Part shown: positions 6,863 through 14,622 of the stretch, one piece after another
How positions within the stretch are numbered: position 1 is the first letter of the stretch
Layout of the letters: each line of letters starts with the position of its first letter
Assembly: GCA_964637725.1 (NCBI GenBank)
Contig: CAZWXH010000028.1
Location: 1-18,797, forward strand
Length of the DNA stretch: 18,797 nucleotides
Direction: 5' to 3'
DNA from: CAZWXH01 sp964637725
GTDB taxonomy: Bacteria > Bacillota_I > Bacilli_A > Erysipelotrichales > Coprobacillaceae
Notes under the pieces: generated by a model
What the model was told of the DNA's origin: nothing
The model's input: the letters and a program-made list of their open reading frames with translations, nothing else
Database searches by the model: none
Program-made: the position numbers and the translations under genes

Positions 6863-8044
6863 ATGAAGGATAAAAATATAATAAAGTTTCAATCTTTTTA
6901 TTTTGTATTAATTGGTGCAGTTGGTTGTTTTACACCTTATATCAATGTTTATTTAGAAAAAAGTATTGGATTATCTGGATCTCAAATTGGGTTAATCACT
7001 GCTATTTCATTAATAATTGGTGTTTGTGTAATTCCTTTATGGGGAATTATTGGTGATAAAACTAGAAAATATAATTTATTATTGATGTTGTCATTAGCTT
7101 CATCAATTGTTGTCTTGTATTTTTACTCTAAACAAACAGTTTATATTGCTTGTATTGTATTTGCATTATTATTAGAGGTTGTGAGGCTAGGTTCTACGCC
7201 TATGGCTGATACTATTTCTATGAACTATACTGCTAAGACAAATGGGAACTATGGTTCTATTAGAGGAATGGGTTCTCTTGGTTATATGTTAGGAAGTATG
7301 GCAGTTGGCTTTTTAGCTGATATTTATGGATTAGATGGTCCTCTATTTACGAGTTATATGTTATTACTAGGCATTGCTTTATTAATCTGTTTTACTTTTC
7401 CTAAGACAGATCCTAGCGAAGATGAAAAAGAAAAACCTAAAAAAGGCGCTTTTAAAGAATTAATTACAAATAAGAATTTTATTTTTATTCTTGTATTACT
7501 TATCTTAACTCAAATTGTTATTGACAGTTCAGGGGCATATGCTGGAAACCATTTAATTACAACACTAAATGGAGATAACTCTCTTATCAGTTGGTTAACA
7601 TTTATTCAAGTTTTACCAGAATTTATATTCTTAATGTTTGCTTCTCAAGTTATTAAGAGAGTGGGATATAAGAAGTACTTCTTATTTGCAACAGTATTAA
7701 TGGCTATTCGTATGTATACATACGCATTTGTTCCTAACTCAACTGTCTTTCTCATCATTAGTTTAGTTCATTGTTTTGGAGTTGCTTGTTCAACAGTTGC
7801 CGGTCTTTCATACATCCATGAAACAGTTAATCCTGCTGTTTTTGGAACTGCAATTACATTATTAAATGCAGCATTTAGTGTTGGAAAAGCGATTCTTGGT
7901 TATACCTTTGGTGCTATTTATGAATATATGGGTTCTTATCAAATATTCCTCATTGGTGCTATTGTCGTAACAATTGGTGTTATTTTGGTCTTTACAACAA
8001 AACGATTTGATGAAGTTGATGCTCATCTCAAAGTCAAAAACTAA
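6863..8044 (+). CDS. MFS transporter (MFS_1-like / LacY-type fold)
   Basis: A 393-residue protein with about 12 hydrophobic helices in two halves, split by a charged loop around 188-198 (TDPSEDEKEKPKKG). The N-terminus FYFVLIGAVGCFTPYINVYLEKSIGLSGSQIG and the loop WGIIGDKTRKYN (the MFS A-loop type G-D-K-x-R) are typical of the MFS_1-like group related to nucleoside:proton symporters and the phenylpropionate permease. It acts in the cytoplasmic membrane, driven by ion gradients. The substrate is not deducible. It is transcribed away from the ATP-grasp operon and towards the ABC permease gene, with a shared terminator at its end. A role in moving the ATP-grasp product is possible from position only. 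Confidence 0.88.
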   Translation: MKDKNIIKFQSFYFVLIGAVGCFTPYINVYLEKSIGLSGSQIGLITAISLIIGVCVIPLWGIIGDKTRKYNLLLMLSLASSIVVLYFYSKQTVYIACIVFALLLEVVRLGSTPMADTISMNYTAKTNGNYGSIRGMGSLGYMLGSMAVGFLADIYGLDGPLFTSYMLLLGIALLICFTFPKTDPSEDEKEKPKKGAFKELITNKNFIFILVLLILTQIVIDSSGAYAGNHLITTLNGDNSLISWLTFIQVLPEFIFLMFASQVIKRVGYKKYFLFATVLMAIRMYTYAFVPNSTVFLIISLVHCFGVACSTVAGLSYIHETVNPAVFGTAITLLNAAFSVGKAILGYTFGAIYEYMGSYQIFLIGAIVVTIGVILVFTTKRFDEVDAHLKVKN

Positions 8045-8046
8045 AC

Positions 8047-8077
8047 AAAAAGCTTATTCGTCATGAATAAGCTTTTT
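8047..8077. terminator. Bidirectional terminator shared by MFS and ABC permease genes
   Basis: AAAAAGCTTATTC pairs perfectly with GAATAAGCTTTTT around a 5-base loop, with A-runs and T-runs on both sides. It starts just after the MFS stop. On the minus strand the same bases encode the last codons and the stop of the ABC permease (stop at 8054-8056), so that gene's 3' end lies inside the hairpin. Confidence 0.85.
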
Positions 8078-8770
8078 TAATATATAATCAATAATTAATA
8101 TCATTATAACTAACCATAATGTCCACGCAAATATTGTGACTATATCAAAATTCCCTTTTGCAAAATTAATTTCACGTCCAACTCCATACGGAAGTCCTGC
8201 GAGTATCTCTGCCATAACAACAACCTTTACACCTAGATTTAGAGATGTTTTCATTCCTGAAAGAAAACTTGGTTTTATTAATGGCAAATATACACGGATA
8301 AATTTATCAAAATATGAGGGATGATACAGGGCAATAACATCTCTTAAATCATGATCAATGCTCTTAAATCCTTGGATAAAATTATGATAGAGCAATGGAA
8401 ATATGACAAGAAACAAAACAACATATACTGCTTGTAAGGAAGATGTCCAAATAAGAAGTAACATTATATATGCAATATTAGGGACTGCTTGAATCATTGA
8501 TAATAAAGGAGATATATATTCATCAAAAACTCTTTTTTTATATGCGAGATAAGATAAACCAAACGCAAGTAATGCACTTATAATAACGACAATAATCACA
8601 TGTGATAAAGTCACTAATAATGTTTGATAAAAGCCTACTTCCAAAATCATCGATAACATCTTTTTAAATACATCTATTGGTAGTGGAAGAACAACTGTTT
8701 TATTAACCCATACCGCTACCAATTGCCAAATGAGAACAATATAAATTCCTAATTGTATTTTATGTTTCAT
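8054..8770 (-). CDS. ABC transporter permease (SsuC/TauC/ThiX family)
   Basis: A 238-residue integral membrane protein of the binding-protein-dependent permease family that imports sulfonates, nitrate or thiamine precursors. About six hydrophobic helices are seen. The EAA-type loop that contacts the ATPase lies around 142-170 (VIALYHPSYFDKFIRVYLP then IKPSFLSG). The usual EAA alanine-glycine core is relaxed, with Y-H-P replacing the typical A-G spacing. The ATG overlaps the stop of the binding-protein gene by one base (TAATG), so the two are translationally coupled. The stop lies within a terminator stem. No ATPase gene accompanies the pair. Confidence 0.87.
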   Translation of the reverse strand: MKHKIQLGIYIVLIWQLVAVWVNKTVVLPLPIDVFKKMLSMILEVGFYQTLLVTLSHVIIVVIISALLAFGLSYLAYKKRVFDEYISPLLSMIQAVPNIAYIMLLLIWTSSLQAVYVVLFLVIFPLLYHNFIQGFKSIDHDLRDVIALYHPSYFDKFIRVYLPLIKPSFLSGMKTSLNLGVKVVVMAEILAGLPYGVGREINFAKGNFDIVTIFAWTLWLVIMILIIDYILKKLIHDE

Positions 8771-9660
8771 TACAATAATAGACTATCATCATATTCAATC
8801 TTAAACTCTTTTAATAAAGATTGAATATCTTCCTTTACTAAAGAAGCATCTTGATAATGAATATTTTGATTTTTCCAAGTTTTTGCAGCAATCTTTCCAT
8901 TAGGAACTCCTAGTACTTGGGGACCAATATCTTCAACTAACTTCTCAATATTATCAGTTTGAATTGGTGAAGATATTTTTGTTAGAAAGTCTTTTGTATC
9001 CTCTTTATTCTTTACAAAGACAGCAGCTTGTGGGTAACCACTTTGAGCACTGTTCATCTTTTCTTGATATAGTTCTTGTAAAGATGCTATTATCTTTAAA
9101 TTTACATTATTCTCTTTTCCTTTAGCAATAGTTGCCGTTGCTGCCGGTTCTGCCATTAAAGCATATTGACACTTACCAGCAAGAAGTTGGGCTTGTACAT
9201 CACTTATCGCATTATAATATGTGACTTTTGAGTCCTTAATTGCACTATATGTATCCTTTATAAGATTAAAGATTTTACCTGGAACTGCTTGTTCTCCAAA
9301 GGCTGATAATTGATTATCTTTGATCTTTTCATTTTCAACGATATATAAATTTCCCCATGTGATAACACCGGCAAGCTTATAATCAGTTTGTTTCTTTGAT
9401 ATCAACTGACATCCAAGATTAATCGGAGCTATGATAACATCATATTGAGAATCCTTCTTAATTAACTCACTACTTAATAAGTCGCTCCCCTCAACAATCT
9501 TTACTTCTCCCTCTTTATTTATATCTTGATATAATTCGATTAATGACAAAGCCGGTGCCCCACTAGGTGCTATTATTTTAAGTTCATCGACCTTCTTTGA
9601 AGAAGAACAACCTGTTAAAACCAAACCAACAACTATTAATAAAAACACTATTTTCTTCAT
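8770..9660 (-). CDS. ABC transporter substrate-binding lipoprotein (NMT1/ThiY/SsuA-like)
   Basis: The protein starts MKKIVFLLIVVGLVLTGCSSS: a lipoprotein signal peptide with lipobox LTGC, so C18 is lipidated and the protein is tethered outside the membrane. I chose the ATG at 9660, not one nine codons upstream, because AGGAGG lies 8-9 bases before it and the extra residues (with MEISRR) would spoil the signal peptide. The mature part has the type II periplasmic-binding pattern: LKIIAPSGAPALSLIEL, then QYDVIIAPINLG, and an acceptor-like QYALMAEPAATATI. This fits the NMT1/SsuA/ThiY superfamily of organic anion or pyrimidine precursor binders. The total length is 296 residues. The ligand is unknown. 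Confidence 0.87.
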   Translation of the reverse strand: MKKIVFLLIVVGLVLTGCSSSKKVDELKIIAPSGAPALSLIELYQDINKEGEVKIVEGSDLLSSELIKKDSQYDVIIAPINLGCQLISKKQTDYKLAGVITWGNLYIVENEKIKDNQLSAFGEQAVPGKIFNLIKDTYSAIKDSKVTYYNAISDVQAQLLAGKCQYALMAEPAATATIAKGKENNVNLKIIASLQELYQEKMNSAQSGYPQAAVFVKNKEDTKDFLTKISSPIQTDNIEKLVEDIGPQVLGVPNGKIAAKTWKNQNIHYQDASLVKEDIQSLLKEFKIEYDDSLLL

Positions 9661-9685
9661 ATGACACATCCTCCTACTTATTTCC

Positions 9686-9691
9686 ATTATA
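9686..9691 (-). promoter_or_regulatory. Candidate -10 element of the ABC operon
   Basis: A perfect TATAAT on the minus strand lies 26 bases before the chosen start of the binding-protein gene. The matching -35 is poor. A TTGACT further upstream (9728-9733) is not correctly spaced for it. No riboswitch-like structure is apparent in 9661-9740. Confidence 0.35.
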
Positions 9692-9731
9692 ATACTTTTA
9701 TTAATATAACGCTATGAATTTAAGTGGAGTC

Positions 9732-9770
9732 AAAGCAAAAACAACACCTTCATGTGTTAAAGATGTTGTT
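9732..9770 (-). terminator. Probable terminator downstream of the AbiE pair
   Basis: AACAACA (9740-9746) pairs with TGTTGTT (9764-9770) around a larger imperfect loop. Read on minus the hairpin ends in TTTTTG and CTTT. It follows the toxin gene stop at 9848 by about 80 bases and precedes the ABC operon promoter. The remaining bases of 9771-9847 show nothing I can name. Confidence 0.5.
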
Positions 9771-9847
9771 CTTTTAAGAAATCATAATTTATATTATTCT
9801 GTATACCTTATTATATAAAGTTACAATTCACATTTGTATGATCATTC

Positions 9848-10711
9848 CTATATATCTGATAAGCTATCCGTTATTTGAATGAAAAAATCTTTACTCCATA
9901 AATTAAGTTTGTTAATATCTTTAATAAACGGTTCAACATCTTTTCTAGCTTCGAAAAAATCAATTTTGTTAAACTTATCAATTAACATTTTTTTTATATC
10001 TTCAAGTTCACACGAAGAGTCAGCAGAAATGAAATGAGTTTGTATCAAACGCTCCCTTAAATGTGGTAAATTAAAAGAAATGTTTCTAGATAAATAAAAC
10101 ATATAATCATATAAATCTCTTCCTTTTACCCTGCTTTTCCATGATCTACATAAAATTGCATGTAGCTTTCCAGCGAATAATGATTTTTCATCATATAACC
10201 TAATTTCATATGGTGAAGGGAGCAGTCTATATTTAGTTTCAAAAGAAGCATAATTCGGTGGATTAACATCAATTTCAAATTTTATCTTAATTCTTTCATC
10301 TCTATTAATTCCTTCAATTTTATCATCAGGATAAAACAATAAAAAGCATTCAACCGTATCACCTTTTAGAAATGCAGATTTAATGTTTGACTCTGTATTC
10401 TTTTCTTTTTTATCTATGCTTACTTTTAACCCAAATGATTCTACTATAGATTGTACTTTTGGTAAAAACAGTGATAAATCAAACTCTCTGTTTATCACTA
10501 GTAGCGAGAAATCCAAGTCTTCCGAGAATCTATCTAATCCATAAAAAATTCTTAATGCTGTTCCTCCATAAAAAGCAGCAACCTTAAAAAAACCAGATTG
10601 ACTTAAGCCATATAAAATAATTTCTTGCATTACTTCTTTCATAGCATTCTTTTGTTCATATATATTTTTTGGGTGATATGACTCAACCATTTCTTGTATT
10701 ACTGTTTTCAT
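9848..10711 (-). CDS. Type IV toxin AbiEii, nucleotidyltransferase family
   Basis: A 287-residue protein of the AbiEii/AbiGii family. These nucleotidyltransferase-fold toxins act on RNA targets (tRNA acceptor ends in studied members) and cause abortive infection or growth arrest. The signature FYGGTALRIFYGLDRFSEDLDFSL carries the GG-T-LR and D-x-D metal site. FAGKLHAILCRSWKSRVKGRDLYDY holds the conserved lysine and the R-D-L-Y-D motif. I place the start at ATG 10711 (MKTVIQEMVESYHPKN), with GGGG six bases upstream; a longer frame back to 10753 adds a cysteine-rich MCPRDDRCGEMGKC that does not resemble the family. It lies downstream of its antitoxin gene but with a gap of about 180 bases, where a few bases or an overlap is usual. 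Confidence 0.88.
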   Translation of the reverse strand: MKTVIQEMVESYHPKNIYEQKNAMKEVMQEIILYGLSQSGFFKVAAFYGGTALRIFYGLDRFSEDLDFSLLVINREFDLSLFLPKVQSIVESFGLKVSIDKKEKNTESNIKSAFLKGDTVECFLLFYPDDKIEGINRDERIKIKFEIDVNPPNYASFETKYRLLPSPYEIRLYDEKSLFAGKLHAILCRSWKSRVKGRDLYDYMFYLSRNISFNLPHLRERLIQTHFISADSSCELEDIKKMLIDKFNKIDFFEARKDVEPFIKDINKLNLWSKDFFIQITDSLSDI

Positions 10712-10891
10712 ACATTTCCCCATTTCCCCACACCTATCGTCGCGTGGACACAATTATTTCATGAAAATCATATTTTATTTTAACAAATAACAATTTAAAA
10801 TATTTATTTCCTTTGTGTTTGTTTTATAGCTAAGTGTTCTGACAAATAATATTAGAATTTGTTTTTATTAGAAACATTTTCTTTCACTCTT
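10712..10891. other. Long spacer between antitoxin and toxin genes
   Basis: The 180 bases hold no gene. They include a GC-rich patch (about 10721-10749) unlike its AT-rich surroundings, with a tandem GGGGAAAT repeat on minus just before the toxin start. There is also a weak ACAAAT/ATTTGT hairpin around 10841-10862. A separate toxin promoter is possible, but I see no convincing pair of boxes. Confidence 0.4.
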
Positions 10892-11467
10892 CTACCTTAC
10901 AATTTTCTTTAAAATTTTTAAATTTGTTGAGGGATATAAATCACATAATTCTAATATTATATGTTTGTTCAACTCACTAAACCTCTTTTTATCAATTCGT
11001 AACTCATCAAATAATATATAATTCATTTCTTTTTTATTTTTAAGTGGCTTTATTATATATAGTTTATCACACAATGCTTTTTCAGGTGAAGCAATTTGAT
11101 ACTTATACTCGTTTTCTTTAATAATAAGTACTTCATATGGGAAAGCATTTGCAGGAATATCTCTATAAGTAAAAGTACCAAAATAGTTTGTATACTTTTT
11201 TTCTTTTTTCTTTTTAAAAGTCGCAGATGTATAAGTATACACAGTTTCTGGAATCAAACCATGATATGAAAGAGCAAAATCAAAAGATAAATATGAAGGC
11301 CCATAAATTGCATTCGCTAATAAATAACCAGATGCATTTTGATTTGTTTCATATAATCCCTTAGTTAATTTAATATATTTGTTTTGCTTTATCATCCTTA
11401 AAAGTTTTCCATCCGGAAATTTATAAGATTGATATTCATCTAATAACATGTTATAAGTTTTTATCAT
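10892..11467 (-). CDS. Type IV antitoxin AbiEi
   Basis: A 191-residue protein of the AbiEi antitoxin family, which neutralises AbiEii and represses its own promoter through an N-terminal winged-helix domain. The N-terminus (DGKLLRMIKQNKYIKLTKGLYET) matches the winged helix of the family's N-terminal domain. The middle part GPSYLSFDFALSYHGLIPE with YQIASPEKALCDKLY is the diagnostic AbiEi core. The length is normal for the short AbiEi subtype. The ribosome site AGGTGA lies within the palindrome arm that also covers the promoter, which supports autoregulation. It precedes the toxin, as expected. It acts in the cytoplasm as a DNA-binding protein. Confidence 0.9.
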   Translation of the reverse strand: MIKTYNMLLDEYQSYKFPDGKLLRMIKQNKYIKLTKGLYETNQNASGYLLANAIYGPSYLSFDFALSYHGLIPETVYTYTSATFKKKKEKKYTNYFGTFTYRDIPANAFPYEVLIIKENEYKYQIASPEKALCDKLYIIKPLKNKKEMNYILFDELRIDKKRFSELNKHIILELCDLYPSTNLKILKKIVR

Positions 11468-11468
11468 A

Positions 11469-11515
11469 TTTTCACCTCATACTTGTATTATATGCAAGTA
11501 TGAGGTGAAAATCAA
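11469..11515 (-). promoter_or_regulatory. abiE promoter enclosed by a perfect 17-bp inverted repeat
   Basis: TTTTCACCTCATACTTG (11469-11485) and its exact complement (11495-11511) face each other across nine bases. On minus, TTGATT (11510-11515) and TATAAT (11487-11492) are exactly 17 bases apart. The -10 therefore lies in the loop, the right arm fills the spacer and touches the -35, and the left arm covers the transcription start and the antitoxin ribosome site. A repressor bound here would block RNA polymerase. In the transcript only the left arm would be present. Confidence 0.82.
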
Positions 11516-11532
11516 TCATTATTATTAAATAT

Positions 11533-12900
11533 TTAACTATTGTATTTATTCTTTAAAGACTTCAAGCTTGGTCCTTCTATCAAGTTCCCATAAGCATCAT
11601 AGACAGACTGATGACAAGGACAACTCCATGTTTGATCTTTTTTACAAAAATCTACAACACATTTGACATGAGGACAATACGGAGATAGGTAGTGAAGCTC
11701 TCCTTTTTTATCTCTATAAACAGCGGTCAGCTTTCCATCAACTTTTGTGATAATTCCATCTTCTTTATTAAGTTTCGAGATGGGTTCGTTTAAAAAACGA
11801 TTAGAAATCATACCTTTTTTCGTATTTTTAAATACTACACCATCATATTCTTTCATAAATGACATTGAAAAATAATGACAAGTATATAGTTCCTCATAAG
11901 GATTATCTTTTTCTAAAATCAAGTCCGATATTAACTTTGCGGCAACTTGAGAAAGTGTCATTCCCCACTTTTGAAACCCATATATTATATATTCATTTCT
12001 ATACTTATCTAGTCTTCCAATATAAGGAATACCTCTTAATGGTATACTGTCCTGCGCAAACCAATCTTTTGCCTCTTGATTAATAACAAGACTTTCATTT
12101 TCTTTTATTGGTCGATAGCTTTTACTTTGATCTATACACAAGTAACTATCCTTACCTTTTTGATGATTTATATGATTAATATATTCCTTTTGTTGAAATA
12201 TTTTAAAGAAATATAAACCTTTCTTTATAAAAGGATAACGTGTTGCATGAACTAAATGATGGCATTGGATATGATAATTATTGACATCAATAATAAAAGA
12301 ATCATCTTTTCTTTCAATATGGGTTACTTGACTATGTTCATAAAAAGAAATATCTTTTTTTGAACATATGTCTATTAACGCATATAAGTATTTTAAAGGA
12401 TGAAATATGGCTTGATGTTCTAATCCTAAAGAAGCTAGATGTTCATTATCTTTTTGAGTTTTAACTTTAATAGATTCAAAGAACTCTTTTTCTTTTTGTA
12501 TTATCTTTACATACTCAGGATCATCTGTATATATATAAGAGTTATTATCCATAAAGTCACATTCAATATTCTCTTTATCTATAATTTGTTTTATATCCTC
12601 TAAAGCTTGATTATTAGATTTGAAATAAAGATAGGCCTGATGAATATCATAATGTTTTATAATTTTTTGATACAAAGTAGAATGTAGAGTTGTTATCTTT
12701 GCGGTAGTATGCCCACTTGTTTTACTCCCTAATTCATCTTTTTCTATAACTATAACCTTATATGGACTATCTTTTAAATGATAGGCTAAAGCTATTCCTG
12801 ATAGCCCTCCTCCTATAATAACAATATCTACTTTCATATCTTGAGCTATAGAAGGATAATGCTTTTTTTCTGTTGTTTTTTGCCAATAGGACTTATTCAT
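11533..12900 (-). CDS. FAD-dependent oxidoreductase with C-terminal Rieske [2Fe-2S] domain
   Basis: A 455-residue protein. An N-terminal FAD-binding Rossmann motif (VDIVIIGGGLSGIALAYHL, about 24-42) is followed by the E of the second strand (VIVIEKDELGSKTSGHTTAKI), as in DAO/glycine-oxidase-like enzymes. The last ~60 residues form a Rieske domain with CPH (409-411) and CPCH (427-430), the C-x-H and C-x2-H cluster ligands. This YhfW-type fusion probably passes electrons from an oxidised substrate through FAD to the cluster. I use ATG 12900 with GGTGAT upstream; an in-frame TTG at 12927 lacks a good ribosome site. It is separated from the kinase gene by a terminator. The substrate is unknown. 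Confidence 0.88.
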   Translation of the reverse strand: MNKSYWQKTTEKKHYPSIAQDMKVDIVIIGGGLSGIALAYHLKDSPYKVIVIEKDELGSKTSGHTTAKITTLHSTLYQKIIKHYDIHQAYLYFKSNNQALEDIKQIIDKENIECDFMDNNSYIYTDDPEYVKIIQKEKEFFESIKVKTQKDNEHLASLGLEHQAIFHPLKYLYALIDICSKKDISFYEHSQVTHIERKDDSFIIDVNNYHIQCHHLVHATRYPFIKKGLYFFKIFQQKEYINHINHQKGKDSYLCIDQSKSYRPIKENESLVINQEAKDWFAQDSIPLRGIPYIGRLDKYRNEYIIYGFQKWGMTLSQVAAKLISDLILEKDNPYEELYTCHYFSMSFMKEYDGVVFKNTKKGMISNRFLNEPISKLNKEDGIITKVDGKLTAVYRDKKGELHYLSPYCPHVKCVVDFCKKDQTWSCPCHQSVYDAYGNLIEGPSLKSLKNKYNS

Positions 12901-12925
12901 GTTTATCACCACATACAGTATAGAC

Positions 12926-12950
12926 AAAAAAAGGAAGTTTTAAACTTCCT
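12926..12950 (-). terminator. Terminator ending the pst-pho operon, overlapping the kinase stop
   Basis: AGGAAGTTT and AAACTTCCT form a near-perfect palindrome (12932-12950), followed on minus by seven T. The kinase stop TAA (12940-12942) lies at its centre, so the last two codons form one arm. Confidence 0.85.
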
Positions 12951-14622
12951 CTTGATTTGGTAGAATAATTTCAATTGTTGTTCCAACATTAAGTTCACTG
13001 GTTAATTGAATTGTTCCATTATAATTAGACACAATATGTTTTACAATTGCTAAGCCTAAACCAGTTCCTCCTCTTTGTTTACTTCTCCCTTTATCTACTC
13101 GATAAAAACGTTCAAAGACTCTTGCTTGATCTGATAAAGGAATTCCAATCCCCTCATCTTTGACAGTTATCTTAATAGCTTCACCAATCACCTTAGCATC
13201 TATAAATATCTTTCCACCTTCTTTATTATACTTAACAGCATTTCCAATTAAGTTATTCATTAAGGTGAAAATTTGTTGATGATTACCAATATAGCTTACA
13301 TCATTAAAGTCTTTAATAACTTGAATTTGATGCTTTTGAATTTCTACTTCATAACTCTCTAAAACTTCATCAACAAGATGATTGATTTTCATTGGTAAAA
13401 GTTCAACCTCTAAATCCATGTTTTCTAATCTTGATAACATTAAAATATCATTAATTAAAGTTGACATACTTGTCACTTCTTCTTGAATCTTTTCTAACAT
13501 TCCTTGTTTTCTATCTTCATCTTGAACTAAACCTTGTGCTAACAAATCACTATATCCTCTAATTGATGTCATAGGTGTCTTTAATTCATGAGAGACATTT
13601 GAAAAGAATTCACTTCTCATTTTCTCTGCTTTTTTCATTGCTGTGATATCAACAAATAGTAAAGTTGTCCCTAATGCAATTTGTGAAATATAACACGCAT
13701 AAATATTATGATCAATTTTAACTTCTACTTCTTGTCTAGGAATATCATTTTCTAAAGCATTAATAATTTCTGGATAATAAAGATGATCTATTAAGACATC
13801 ATGTACCTTTAACTCTCCAAGTATTGAAATAGCTTTAGCATTAATACTTAAGATCTTAAAATCTTCATCTAATAAAACAAATCCTTCATTCATTTGTTTT
13901 AATATTTCATCTATCTTTGTACGTTCTAATTTAACTTCTCGCATAGATTTTCTTAAACGATGAGATAAGTTATGAATAGTATCAACAATAATATTAAATT
14001 CTTCATAATCATAATCCTTTAAATCAAAACGAAAATCTTTACTCATATGATCTAAACTATCACTTATTTCTATTATAGGTTTTGAAACTGTTTTAGCAAG
14101 TTTTCTAGATAATATATAAGCAATCACAAAAGAAATAAAAGCACTCATAGAAAAAGCTGGAATTAATGTTGGTAAGTAGTCAATAAGACCATTGTAAGGG
14201 ACTGCTAATCTAACAATATATCCATTATTAAAATAGGCTGCATATAAGAGATTCTTTTTTGTTGTTTCAGAATGTCTTTGTCCATAACCTTCTTTATTCT
14301 TTATAGCTTCTTGTACTTCTTCTCTATCTAAATGATTTTCTGATATCTTATCAGTTTCAGTGTCAGCAATAACATTTCCTTTTGTATCAATAATACTAAT
14401 ACGTGTATCATCTGAAAATGCTAGAGGGTTCATTTTATCAATTTGTTCTTCTAAAGGTTTAGAATAATCCATTGCATAATCAATTAACTTCAATGAATAA
14501 AACATTTCTTGTTTAGCCGTTGTAAGAAAGTTATTTGATATCAAGGCTGCAGAAATAAAGCCACTACTTATTAAAGCAACAATTAAGATAATGATAAAAT
14601 AACGGAGGATTGACTTAGTCAT
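12940..14622 (-). CDS. phoR: Sensor histidine kinase, PhoR/PnpS type
   Basis: Membrane sensor kinase of the phosphate-starvation two-component system, 560 residues from the chosen ATG at 14622. A perfect CGGAGG lies eight bases upstream of that ATG, inside the end of the regulator gene; a TTG seven codons earlier would lack it. Order: TM1 (about 5-30), extracytoplasmic sensor, TM2 (about 150-172), HAMP (about 173-230), PAS (about 236-330), then HisKA with FFSNVSHELKTPMTS (phospho-acceptor H345). The ATP lid follows with N box NNLIGNAVKYN, G1 DEGIGI and G2 GGTGLGLAI. It overlaps the regulator gene by eight bases (ATGACTAA). Its place after phoU makes phosphate the likely signal, via PstB-PhoU contact. 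The stop sits in a terminator. Confidence 0.92.
   Translation of the reverse strand: MTKSILRYFIIILIVALISSGFISAALISNNFLTTAKQEMFYSLKLIDYAMDYSKPLEEQIDKMNPLAFSDDTRISIIDTKGNVIADTETDKISENHLDREEVQEAIKNKEGYGQRHSETTKKNLLYAAYFNNGYIVRLAVPYNGLIDYLPTLIPAFSMSAFISFVIAYILSRKLAKTVSKPIIEISDSLDHMSKDFRFDLKDYDYEEFNIIVDTIHNLSHRLRKSMREVKLERTKIDEILKQMNEGFVLLDEDFKILSINAKAISILGELKVHDVLIDHLYYPEIINALENDIPRQEVEVKIDHNIYACYISQIALGTTLLFVDITAMKKAEKMRSEFFSNVSHELKTPMTSIRGYSDLLAQGLVQDEDRKQGMLEKIQEEVTSMSTLINDILMLSRLENMDLEVELLPMKINHLVDEVLESYEVEIQKHQIQVIKDFNDVSYIGNHQQIFTLMNNLIGNAVKYNKEGGKIFIDAKVIGEAIKITVKDEGIGIPLSDQARVFERFYRVDKGRSKQRGGTGLGLAIVKHIVSNYNGTIQLTSELNVGTTIEIILPNQEEV

Noticed and set aside
9661..9687. Upstream start of the binding-protein gene at 9687
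   Set aside because: The AGGAGG ribosome site lies within those codons, and the added residues would sit in front of a proper lipoprotein signal.
10712..10753. Longer AbiEii with N-terminal MCPRDDRCGEMGKC
   Set aside because: The extension comes from the GC-rich patch, does not resemble the family N-terminus, and a ribosome-like GGGG precedes the inner ATG at 10711.
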